DNA of 64,000 nt from Chamaecrista fasciculata (Eukaryota > Streptophyta > Magnoliopsida > Fabales > Fabaceae): NCBI GenBank assembly GCA_003254925.1, contig QANZ01028759.1:217056-281055 (forward strand), given 5' to 3'. The position numbers were made by a program, and so were the translations under genes. Under the pieces are notes generated by a model, which saw nothing but the letters and a program-made list of their open reading frames with translations, did no database searches and was not told the DNA's origin. Below, in pieces: positions 22,528 through 32,870 of this stretch. Every line of letters begins with the position of its first letter. The stretch's first letter is position 1.

Positions 22528-23211
22528 CTAGTCCCAACAAAAGAAGTGAAGCTCTGTCCCCATCAGTGGAGTCCCCCTCGAGGGCGTTTTCGACACTGAC
22601 TGTAGCCTTCCTTGCGTTGTTTGGCGTTGACGCCCCGATTTTTAACCCGGAGGTTCTGAATGGCGGTGACCCGACTTGGCGTGGCGTTCACAGGTCTGAC
22701 GCTACCAACCCTTGTCTTTCCAGCTTCCTCACTAACGTTTTGTGTCACTTCACTCCTTGCGTGTTAGCACATCGTGGCCACGTGGCAGCTTATGATTGGC
22801 TCTTACTCCGCAATGATAGCCAAAACGGAGATCGAGGGTGGCGCAATAAATGCAGCGTTTTGATTTACGCGAACTGCTTTCAAAACCGCCACTTTCCCTC
22901 TTTCTCCCTCATTTGCATTTTCCCACCTTCAAGCTCTCTCTCTCCTTCAAGTTTTTCTCCGATTTCCTTGTCGGAACTAGGCCTTTTGCGACTCTCCGTC
23001 CAGCACCTCCGTCATTCTTTCTGCTCCGATTACCGCGACCGGCGTTTTCCGGTGAGTATTGTGACCCTTCCCTCGATTACTTCTCTGCCTTCCATGCTTT
23101 TGTAGTCGAGTTTTACTTACTTCTGTTCTTCACGTTCTTCGTGTTCTTCGTAGTGTTCATCAGCGCTCTTCAGTTTTCTGCGAGGATTCTGCCATTTGAT
23201 TCACCAGTACT

Positions 23212-25912
23212 ATGGACTTTGACGATTGTAAGTTTTCTAAACCTTCTTTTTCGTCTTCTTCATCTTCTTCTTCATTTGAGTTTTGGTCTGAGTTTGGTGA
23301 TCAACCGCAACCGCTGAAGATCATTTTTCCAAACGACCCCTTTTTCCCTGAGGTTGTCTCCCCCCTTTTTGATGGTGAATGGAGCAAAGTCCTACATCAA
23401 TTGGGTTATAACTGTCGTGTTTCTTCAGCTGCTAGAAACAATGCGAGAACGCCTGGCACATCAGCGCCCATTACCTCTGTGCCCGAGTCGTCAGCGCCTG
23501 CTAGGTTCGCGTCTCCCATGGATAGGAGAGATGGTGATGTGGGGGCGTCTTCGTCTCATGTTCCTGGAGATCAGGAAGGGTTGTCTGCTGTCTCGTCGTC
23601 GTCCACGACGACGGAGATTCGCGAGATGTTATCTCCTACTGCGGGGTCATCATCCCTGGGTGAGGAATCGTCTGCACCCGAAGAAGCGGGTGGCGCTGAC
23701 GTTCCTGTTTGGGCGTCCATAGGAGATGGTAACCCCCAGCAAACGATTTATGGTGAGGAAGTCAATTTCCAAGCTCACCCTGAGTGGTTTCTCTGCCAAA
23801 ATCGCAAGTTGGCCAATGTTCCTTGGGTTAGGGAAGAGACTACGCCATGCGGTCCCGATAGGGCTGAAGTCATGAGAAATGCGCGTCCCTTAGTTGATTG
23901 GCGCCGTCAAAGGCCCAATGAAAAAGTGCAGAAGGCATTCTTGGACCTGACCAACGAGTTGGTGAAGGAGAACTACACCTGGAACTTTCGTGTGGACGTA
24001 CTTGAGGGGCTCAACCGAATGTTGATGGCGTCCTCGCCTCGTCGTCAGGGTGCGAGATTTCCACCTTAAGCCATTTGGAGACAGTGCCAGATATGCTCTA
24101 CACTGATGGAAGGGGCTTTCTGATCTGTGAGCACGCCCTTAAGGGTTGCAATATAGAAATGCCCTTCAACCCTGCGGTCATGGACCTTCTGGCCATCATG
24201 AACATTTGTCCCATCCAAGTTAGCGCCAACGGATGATGAATTCTGCTGGGCTTCGTCGCCAAATGCAGGAGGGATGGCGTTGCCGCAACAGCACGGCTAT
24301 TTCTGTACTTCTTCTATCCACGCTGGGTGGACAATTGCTTCATCTCCTATTACAGACGTCCAGGACGCCCATAGGTTCTGAAGCATGCCGTCAGCAATCC
24401 CAAGGAATGGCAGTACAAGTTTGTTTTCATTAAGGAATCGCGGTCTGAGCGGCCTTTCTGGGTTCGCGCATCGGATGAGCGCGCTATGTTCCCCTTATCA
24501 TGGAGGAGGCCTCGACTCGGGCCCTTCGAGTGCAACTGGAGGGACCTAACGTTGACGAACGCTTGGCGGCGTTGCGGTTGATCACCACTGACCTTTTTTA
24601 TCCTAAGTGTTGTATGTGTCTCTTTTCATTTTTGCATAACGTTTCATTTCATGGTGATAGTTTCTAAACTTTGTTTTGCTTATGTTTTAGTGGTTAAGGC
24701 TTCATTGGCCGACGTTATCAGGACCAAGCGCCCTTGCGGGGATAAGGGGAAAGAGAAAGTTGTGGCGTCCTCGAAGAAGAAGCCTGCCACTGCTCCTAGG
24801 AAGCCTGGGAACCTCACGATTCGCGAGCCCACTGCGGCTCCAAGTCCTCCTTCCAATCCCTTCAGCAGGGAAAAAGAAACTGCTGCCCCAACGGCCAAGC
24901 ATGGGAAGGCGCCTTCACGAAAGCGTGCACGCCCCGCCATCGAAGTTCCTCTAATCCCAGCTGCTCCAGAGGCTGGGGATTTTAATGCTCTGGAGATTCT
25001 TTCTAACTGCCTTTCTGAGGCAGCGGCGGTGAAGAGAGACGACCTGGCTAGAGCGTCTATGGAAAACACTCGGGATCCTGCCGAGGAGACCGCTCAATTT
25101 TTGTTGGCTGCCGGTTACGGGTATTAGCCAACAGTATCTCCAGGAAAGATCTCATATCTGAGAGGGACTGCGCGCGTGAGGACGCCAAGAAATTGCGTCG
25201 TACTGTTGAAGAGCTGGCGGATGAGTTGGACTTGACCAAGGCTTCTCGCGATTCCCTCAAGACTGGGTATGAGCGGAGGGGTAAGCAGCTGGAGGACACC
25301 ACCGACGTTATCAACCAGCTCAACGAGAGAGTGACTGGTTTGGAAGCCAAGGTACAAAATCGCAAGGACGCCTACTAAGCCCTTAAGGAGTTATCCCTGA
25401 GGCAGATCAGGTGGAGGGGTTCTCGCTACAACTATATAGGCTTCAAGAACGCCATCCGGCAATTGAGGTTGCGCAACCCCAACCTGGATACCACAAGGAT
25501 CTGCCCAAATAAGATAGTTGAGGGCAGGCTGATCCGAGATCCCATAGACTCCGACCCTGCCGTGAAGATCCCTAGGATGCCTGAAAATTATGCGCTGACG
25601 GGGTAGGAGTCTGGGGGTGACGACGACTTTCCTTGGTTCCCGAATGAAGTGGTCCCTCTTCCGGGTGAGGAAGGTCAAGGAGACGCGGACGCCTCTACTC
25701 CAGGGGACGGCAATGTCAGCGCTGGCGGAGCGGATGGTGAGGGCCCCGCTGCAGATTATGTTGCTGCCGATGATAACGCCGCGAATGATGTCGCGGGTGA
25801 TGCTGAAGACGGGAGCGCCACTGCTGGTGAGGACGCTGAGGAAGCTCCTCCAGCCAACATTGCCGAGGATACCCCGCTGACACTTAGGCCTGCGTGCCTA
25901 TGTTTAGTCTAG
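23212..25912 (+). pseudogene. Opposite-strand extra ORF of the Tat element (putative gypsy-type transposon domain)
   Basis: This is the antisense additional ORF of Tat retrotransposons, annotated in plants as 'transposase (putative) gypsy type'; its function is unknown. It opens at 23212 (MDFDDCKFSKPSF), with a Ser-rich N-terminal region and then an acidic and Ser/Thr-rich linker. A frameshift near 24045 leads into the conserved core (LYTDGRGFLICEHALKGC, FNPAVMDLLAIMNICPIQ) and a second block FISYYRR..KEWQYKFVFIKES. An intron-like break at 24612-24690 is followed by a basic linker, a coiled-coil stretch (about 25150-25380, ELADELDLTKASRDSL) and an acidic Ala-rich tail ending at 25912. Stops occur near 24235, 24390, 25125, 25376 and 25604, so it is disabled. 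Its own promoter-like leader, with a candidate 5' intron (donor at 23052), lies upstream. Confidence 0.75.
24612..24690 (+). other. Predicted intron in the Tat opposite-strand ORF
   Basis: GTATGTGT at the left and TTATGTTTTAG at the right bound a T-rich 79-bp segment. Removing it joins the TFFILS..V side to VKASLADVI, which suits the family better than reading through. Confirmation needs transcript data. Confidence 0.5.
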
Positions 25913-26417
25913 TTTGGGCCTGCGCGCCCTTTTAATTTTGTTGGATTTGTTGTGACTTTCGTGCCACTTGTATTTGACATGGTGTGGCCTTTGAGCCACT
26001 TTTCGGATATTTGGGCGGTAGCGCCATTTAAATTTACACTGTTAGTTTAGCAACGTTTGCTTATAGCGCTTTATTTCTTGCTTTGCACGCCATGCTTGAC
26101 TTGCACTTAGCATGCTTTGATTTGATTATCGTATTGTTTGCACGTTAAAGTGCTGCCTCGCGATGGGTACGCTTCAAGCGTTTGCGTATCATACGCTAAG
26201 TTTTTGACTAGTCATTCAAGGGAGGGACGGTCTGCATGATTGGTGAGTGTCATACTCACAAGGCTCCTTCGAGGGCCTTTTTGTTACTATTCTGAGGGCG
26301 TCCCTCGAGCAACTTAATATGTTTAACACTGTGTTATAAGAAAAATGCGCTTTATTGATGTAAAATCCCAGTACAATTGGCTCAGGGGCCTTCTTTGTTT
26401 ATTACAAAGCTTCCTTA

Positions 26418-28357
26418 CTAAGGGAAATAAAATTTAAGTTTAGCCATGTTCCAAGCATTTGGAAGTGGCTTGCTTTCTAAGGTCTCCAGCTTAAAGGCGT
26501 TGCCAGGCAGGATTTCCGTAACTCTGTATGGGCCTTCCTAGTTTTGTCACAACTTTCCATGTCTAGGATCTTTCCTGTTGTTTTCCACAGTTCTGAGTAC
26601 CAAGTCGCCTATCTTAAGGGTCCTGGGTTTGATTTTGGAGTCATGGTATTTCTTAACCATCTGATTATAGGCAGCTTGTCTAATGGCTGCAACTTCCCTT
26701 CTTTCTTCCAAGTTATCCAGCTCTTCAAGTCTAGAGTTGGCATCATTGGTACTTGGGTAGTTGATTATCCTCTCGGTTGGGACGTTCACTTCAGCAGGTA
26801 TCACTGCGTCTTGCCATATGCCAAGGCGAAATGCGTTTCCTTCGTGGCTGTTTGTTCTGTGGTCCTTTATGACCATAATATTGAGGGGAGTTCATCCACC
26901 CATCTTCCCTTAGCTGACTCCAGTCTCTTGTTGATCCCTTGTATGATGATCCTGTTAGCCAATTCAACCTGGCCATTGGTGGCAGGATGTTCTACTGAGG
27001 TGGTCTTGTGGTGGATTTTCCAAACCTTACAGAAATCTTGGAATTTCTTGCTCGTGAACTGAGCGCCATTGTCAGATATCAATGTGTTTGGGACGCCAAA
27101 CCTAGTGATGATGTTTTGCCACACGAATTTTTCCATGTCTTCCGTGGTTATGGACGCCACAGCTTTAGCTTCTACCCACTTTGTGAAGTAGTCCACAGCG
27201 ACTATGAGAAATTTTCTCTGGTAAGTGGCCATTGGGAATGGCCCTGCAATGTCGATCCCCCAAAGATCAAAAGGCCATGGAGAAGTGATGGCGTTCAGAG
27301 GAGCCGCGTGTGAGTGGATCATGTTGGCGTATTTTTTGCATTTCTCGCACGAACGGACAACGTTTTCAGCATCTTGCTGAAGTGTGGGCCAGAAGTAGCC
27401 TGCTCTTTGGATTTTCCTTCGCATCGCCATCGGGCCTTGGTGGCTCGCGCATAGTCCCTCGTGAACTTCGGTCAACGCTCTGTTAATCTCGTCTCCTGCT
27501 ATGCACTTGGTTCCAGGATGACTGAAGTTTTTCTTGTATAAGGCACCTTGTCTGATGAAGTACCTGCCAGATCTTCTCGTGACCTTTCTGGCTTCGTTCT
27601 TGTCTGAAGGGAGGGCGCCTGTGGCCAAATATTTGAATATTGGCGTTCTCTAGTCGTCAACTTCTTCTGCGGGAAGAATATCCTGCTCCAAGATTGACGG
27701 CTCCCTTAGAGTTGTTTTGAGGATGGAGTCTTTGCCCCCTTTGGCTGGCTTGGACACCAGTTTGGCGAGCTCGTCTGCTCTGCTGTTGTCGTTTCGCAGG
27801 ATATGCTGGAAAGTGGCTTCAATTCCAGAGCCTTCAATGATTTTCTTTGCCTTTTCGGCGTATTGGACCATAATCGGGTCTTTGGTTTCATACTCTCCGC
27901 TCATCTGTTGTTTCACCAGTTGGGAGTCTCCCATGATTTCTAGCTTTTAGGCGCCGATGTTCGCTGCTAATTTCAGAGCAGCTATTAGGGCCTCGTACTC
28001 CGCTTGATTGTTGGTGATTGGGCACTCAATCTCTATTGATTGCTCTACGATGGAGCCATCTGGGGCTCGCATCACTACTCCTGCACCTCGTTGTGAGTTT
28101 GATACGGCTCCATCGATATGTACCTTCCATGTCCATTCTTGGGTGTTCTCGGGCCCCGTCATCTCGGCTACGAAGTCTGCCAACGCCTGTCCTTTGATAG
28201 CCCTTCTGGGCTCGTAAGCTATCCCATATTCCGAGATTTCCACCGACCAAATCGAAATTCTTCCGGCGATGTCTGGTTGTTCTACCATCTGTTTGATGGG
28301 TCTGTCTATTCTGACAATTATCTGATACTGTTGGTAGTAATGTCTCAACTTCCTAGT
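26418..28357 (-). pseudogene. Tat-lineage pol relic: RNase H and integrase
   Basis: On the minus strand, a second (archaeal-type) RNase H comes first: VHIDGAVSNSQRGAG, NNQAEYEAL, MGDSQLV and NSRADELA hold the four acidic residues. Integrase follows, with an H..H..CEKC zinc region and the DDE residues in WGIDIAGPFP, ISDNGAQF and NGQVELANR. The C-terminal part includes GDLVLRTVENN and ends near KLKFYFP at 26418. The frame is broken by TAA at 27947-27949 (before KLEIMGDSQ), TAG at 27650-27652 (where VDDW is expected), a shift after ELPSILWS near 26870, and further stops near 26540. Both early stops can be explained by single C-to-T or G-to-A changes, typical of silenced, methylated copies. Confidence 0.9.
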
Positions 28358-28890
28358 TGAATGAAGTAATGAGAATGTTATCTTTATTAGTCATATTTAT
28401 AATTAAAATTGAATAAGCTTTTATAAAATTGATTAATCGTTATAATTATTATAAAAAAAGTTATATAATATTTTTTTTTGTATTTTTATCAAATTTCAGC
28501 ACCTCAAGACTCGACTATATAATATATATCTTGATAACTATTTTTTTTTCTAAAAGTTGATAGTATAAATTTTAAAGAAAAAATACAATAAATAAATAAA
28601 ATTTGAATACACTCTGGATAAGATTTATAGGATATATGTGTGTGTGATTAACATTTAATAATTGTTTTTTAGTCTGGCCAAAAAAATAATTGATTTTTAG
28701 AGTTAGAGATATATACTAACAAGTGTTTGATATAATAGTATGCGAGTTGCAATTCAGGTTGAAAACCTAGATTCGAGTTATGTAGTCAACATTGTTTGAA
28801 AGACTTTAATTGTTCGCTATCGACTTGAATGAGACTAATTTTCGCCTAAATCATTACAAGAAAAAGTGAGAGAAATCAATGATTATACAA
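28358..28890. other. AT-rich flank after the Tat breakpoint
   Basis: No gene is seen. The abrupt change from GC-balanced pol sequence to AT-rich sequence at about 28357 marks the truncation point. Confidence 0.5.
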
Positions 28891-29232
28891 AAAGAAAAAG
28901 AATTAGAGATATGGAAATCCCAAAAATATATATGTTAGATAAAAGTAGTTTTGGTAGCTTGAAAGTATGAGACTAGTTTTAGTTGTATCCTCTAAAATTT
29001 GTTGAGTCAATTATATTCCGAATCTTTTCTTTTTCATATCAATTGTACCCCAATTAAGAGATATAATTGACTCAATTTAAAATATTAAGCGATATAAATT
29101 GACAAAAAAAAAATTGAAAAGATACGATTGAAACTAATCTTATATTTTGATAATATCAAGAACATTTTTACCTTACATATATATATATATATATATATAT
29201 TTGGGATTTCAATATCTCTAATTTTCTTTTTT
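28891..29232. mobile_element. Foldback element, right side running into a gap
   Basis: AAAGAAAAAGAATTAGAGATATGGAAATCCC at the left is matched by the complement of GGGATTTCAATATCTCTAATTTTCTTTTTT at 29203-29232, just before the N run. The interior contains a second inverted pair (GAGTCAATTATAT..ATATAATTGACTC). It is probably a MITE; no target duplication can be read because of the gap. Confidence 0.6.
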
Positions 29233-29503
29233 NNNNNNNNNNNNNNNNNNNNNNNNNNNNNNNNNNNNNNNNNNNNNNNNNNNNNNNNNNNNNNNNNNNN
29301 NNNNNNNNNNNNNNNNNNNNNNNNNNNNNNNNNNNNNNNNNNNNNNNNNNNNNNNNNNNNNNNNNNNNNNNNNNNNNNNNNNNNNNNNNNNNNNNNNNNN
29401 NNNNNNNNNNNNNNNNNNNNNNNNNNNNNNNNNNNNNNNNNNNNNNNNNNNNNNNNNNNNNNNNNNNNNNNNNNNNNNNNNNNNNNNNNNNNNNNNNNNN
29501 NNN
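29233..29503. other. Assembly gap (271 N)
   Basis: Unsequenced bases directly after an inverted-repeat arm. Confidence 0.99.
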
Positions 29504-30353
29504 TATAATATAATATAAATATTTTGTTATATTTAATTATTTTAATTATTATAATTTAGTTAACGTATATATATTGAGTACCAAATATCAAATATATCTA
29601 ATTTTTTAATTATAATATCTTATCATATATCTATTATTTTCATGTAGCCATCGAATATTAGATTATGGATAGAAAACGAACAAATATTCAATAAGATAAA
29701 CAAAAACAAATATGTATAACAATGAAATCATCAAATATCATATTTGTTGTCATCTCTAGCTAACTCGATCATATATCATATATATGATTTTTATTTTAAA
29801 AATGTGACTATATATTTATATAGTTGTAGCAATGGGGACCATGCATGTACATGCATGGAATGAAGCCATATAGTCACACACACATAATATATATATATAT
29901 ATATATATATTTAATATGGTTCATTGATCCTGCCCAATACGATGGATGTAGATGAATAAAAGAGACATGAATCCCATAATTTAATGGCATATATATTTAT
30001 CCTCAAATATATATATATATATATATGTATGTATATATATATATAATTTAAAATTGTCTCAACGTTCCAATCTTCCTTTCAAATCCTTCTGAAACTTCGG
30101 CCAAAAAAAAAATCCTTCTGAAACATCCAATCATTTCAAAATGGACCAAAACGCAAATTAAAGGAAAAGGCTGTACTGCAACCACAAATTAAATACACGA
30201 CGACTTCACGTGAAAAACTCCTGATCGAGCACTGAGCATTGAGCTGTGAGCACGGTACTAGAATCTATTGTGGGTTCGGGGTTCCCACCATACTATCATA
30301 AATTCTGAGTAGAATATTATGATTTTTGAATCCCTATGCATTAAAACAATATG
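29504..30353. other. AT-rich stretch with microsatellites
   Basis: No gene is seen. It contains (TA)n runs near 29888 and 30009 and the palindrome at 29839-29858. Confidence 0.5.
29839..29858. repeat. 20-bp perfect palindrome with two RY motifs
   Basis: CCATGCATGTACATGCATGG reads the same on both strands and contains two CATGCATG (RY) elements, the known binding sequence of plant B3 factors of the ABI3/FUS3/LEC2 group. No gene is seen close by, so a regulatory role is only a possibility. Confidence 0.5.
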
Positions 30354-30478
30354 GTTAAAGTGCATTTTTGTCTCATAATTTTGACAAATGTCACAATTTG
30401 GTCCCATAATTTTTTATTGCAATTTTGGTCTCATAACTTCTGAAAATGTCCCACCGTTAGTCCCAAGCTGATTTCCAT
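30354..30478. repeat. Half of a Mutator-like MITE (63064-63773 family)
   Basis: AAAGTGCATTTTTGTCTCATAA..TTGCAATTTTGGTCTCATAACTTC matches the left arm of the complete element at 63064-63773. The opposite arm is missing. Confidence 0.6.
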
Positions 30479-30503
30479 CCATTTTCTGTGGTATTTAAAT
30501 TTA

Positions 30504-30932
30504 GGGTAAATTACACTTTGGTACTCTGTGGTTTGATCCTATTTCACTTTGGTACCCTGTGGTTTGAAACATGACACTTTGGTACCCTGTGGTATTCTCC
30601 ATTAACACTTTGGTACCCTTTGGGGTTATTTTGTAATTTTAACCATAACAAATTTTGCAAAAATTACATATTGACCCCAAAAAATTTTCAAAAATTACAA
30701 ATAGGTCCCTGGATACATATTATCTAGGGACTAAAATGAAAACTTTTAAAAAAATTTGGGGTCAATGTGTAATTTTAGTAAAATTTGTTGTGGTTAAAAT
30801 TACAAAATAAACCCAAAGGGTACCAAAGTGTTAATGGAGAATACCATAGGGTACCAAAGTGTCAAGTTTCAAACCACGGGGTACCAAAGTGAAATAGGGT
30901 CAAACTACAGGGTACCAAAGTGTAATTTACCC
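30504..30932. mobile_element. Mutator-like MITE A (9-bp duplication)
   Basis: This 429-bp near-perfect foldback begins GGGTAAATTACACTTTGGTA and ends in its complement. It is flanked by TTAAATTTA at 30495-30503 and 30933-30941. Each arm carries several copies of CACTTTGGTACCCTGTGG. Confidence 0.93.
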
Positions 30933-30946
30933 TTAAATTTATTTTA

Positions 30947-31440
30947 GGCAAAAGTACTTATTTTGTCCCCAATTTTACACTAATTGTCAATTTCGTCCCT
31001 AAACTTTTTTTGCTGTCAACTTCGTCCCCAAACTTTACACAAACTATCAATTTCATCCCCAATCTTTTTTTGCTGTCAATTTCGTCCCCAAACTTTACAT
31101 CAACTGTCAATGTCGTCCCGATCTTTCACATTTTCGTCAATTTTATCCTTTGACTAACTTCTTTTAATAAATTAACGACAGACTCATCTTGTTTTTGAAT
31201 TTAAGTTAGGATTTGAATTTCTTTTTCTATCAATTTTACATTATATATCGTTAGCCACATAGATTTTGTCGTCAATATTTGGCTAAAGTAAGAGCAAAGG
31301 ATAAAATTGACCAAAATGTGAAAGATTAGGGACGAAATTGACAGCAAAAAAATATTGGGGACGAAATTGACAGCAAAGAAAGATTGGGGACAAAATTGAC
31401 AGCAGGTGTAAAGTTTAGGGACAAAATGTTTACTTTTGTC
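30947..31440. mobile_element. Mutator-like MITE B (9-bp duplication), abutting MITE A
   Basis: This 494-bp foldback runs from GGCAAAAGTACTTATTTTGTC to the complement of GACAAAAGTAAACATTTTGTC. It is flanked by TTTATTTTA at 30938-30946 and 31441-31449. The left duplication overlaps the right duplication of MITE A by four bases. The arms repeat the unit CAATTTCGTCCCCAAACTTT. Confidence 0.92.
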
Positions 31441-31449
31441 TTTATTTTA

Positions 31450-32120
31450 TTTTTACCCGAATTCATACCTAAATTCAGTAAATAAAATTTATGAATACCT
31501 AATAGATATGAATATTTTTATCATCTTTACTTTAGGGCAACCTTGTACTATATATATATATATATATATATTCCTTAATTTTTGCTTCTTTCCACTTTGT
31601 GTTTTGGTAATGTAACATTTCTATTACATTTTCTTATAAATAATAAATTAATTGGAATTTTGGAACACAATCTTATTAGTTAACTTGGGTTTGTTTAAGC
31701 TTTAACGAGAGACTGTTCTAATTTATAATATTAGTATGGTTTTGTGTACTTATAATTAATTGTCTTGCTTACGTACAAGACAATATTGTGGAAAGAAATT
31801 AGAATTTTGTTCTGTTGATAATGTTGTTTTGCTAAATTATAGAAAAATACTAAAAGATTCTTCAAACATTGTATCGTATACAAAATACTCATATTACTAA
31901 GATTTTTGTCAAAAATAACTTTATTTTTTATTTTATGATTTTATTCAACTTCAGCAATATCTGATTTGGGCAAAATTATGTTTTTCGACATTAGATTTTA
32001 AATATGTCTCAAGTTCACCACAATTAATTTTTTTTGGTTATACAATTAATTTTTTTTGTTTTAACTTTATCTCTAAACTTTTACATTGGATCGAATATTT
32101 TTACAAATTATGTATAAACT
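31450..32120. other. AT-rich stretch, no gene seen
   Basis: Contains a (TA)n run near 31551. No coding or transposon structure was recognised. The last five bases, AAACT, are the left target duplication of the TRIM element. Confidence 0.5.
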
Positions 32121-32870
32121 TGTAGGGCCTCGACACCCACCTCATCTATTAAAATAAAAGGTAGATGAATAGAGAATTACACAAAAGAAATTTAACGTGG
32201 TTTGGTGCCTAAGACCTATTTCACGATCCCTTTGGGACAACATCACTGTAATTGTAATTTTTGCATGAACAAAATTTCAAACCCTCATAATACAATTTTT
32301 GAGTGGAGAAAATTGTAAACCCTCATAATACAATTTTTGACTGAAAAATTTTGTAAACCCTCTCTTATAACTATAATTTTTTAACGGAAAAATTATAAAC
32401 TCTCTCTCAAACATAAATTTTGCACGGAAAAATTATAGACCCTTCCTGAAAGGTGAAAGCCTCCCTCCAGTTATGGGACTTCACAACTCTCTCATAAAAC
32501 TACATTTTGGTGACCCTCACACATCACACCTCATTCGTGAAGGAATTACCTCTACTTATTGGAAGGGGCAATGCTATAAAAAGGTGGTGTTTTTAAGCTA
32601 ACTAATCCATTAGTCTATCTCTCTCTTCTGCTGTCACTTTATTTGTTTTATGTTTTAGTTTTTATTTCATTATCATTATTTCACTTAAAAATTTGTGAGA
32701 GAAAAGCTAATTTGTTGTAGTAACCGTGCTTTTTTCATCAAATCCCTATAGAAAATTCACTCCATCTCACAAATCTTGCAATTTAGTGCATATCCACCAC
32801 CTTCTTCAATTTCCGATCAATTTGATTCTTCAAACAAAAATTAATTAGTAAATCTGTGCAGCATATTAAC

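Larger units (their letters stand above)
21923..28357 (-). mobile_element. Truncated Ty3/gypsy Tat-lineage retrotransposon
   Basis: Read on the minus strand this is the 3' half of a Tat element: RNase H and integrase relics (26418-28357), then a 3' region that encodes an extra ORF on the opposite strand (23212-25912), then a polypurine-like tract and the 3' LTR (21923-22527). Homology stops abruptly at about 28357 inside RKLRHYYQQYQ, where AT-rich unrelated sequence begins. Reverse transcriptase, protease, gag and the 5' LTR are therefore missing. The opposite-strand ORF between pol and the 3' LTR is a known trait of Tat elements. Confidence 0.88.

Noticed and set aside
22485-23317. Plus-strand frames of 206 and 155 codons between the Tat LTR and the extra ORF
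   Set aside because: They overlap LTR and leader sequence, show no domain, and the conserved extra ORF starts later at 23212.
26544-27062. 172-codon plus-strand frame opposite the integrase
   Set aside because: It is the shadow of the Tat integrase on the minus strand, which has the recognisable DDE and zinc motifs.
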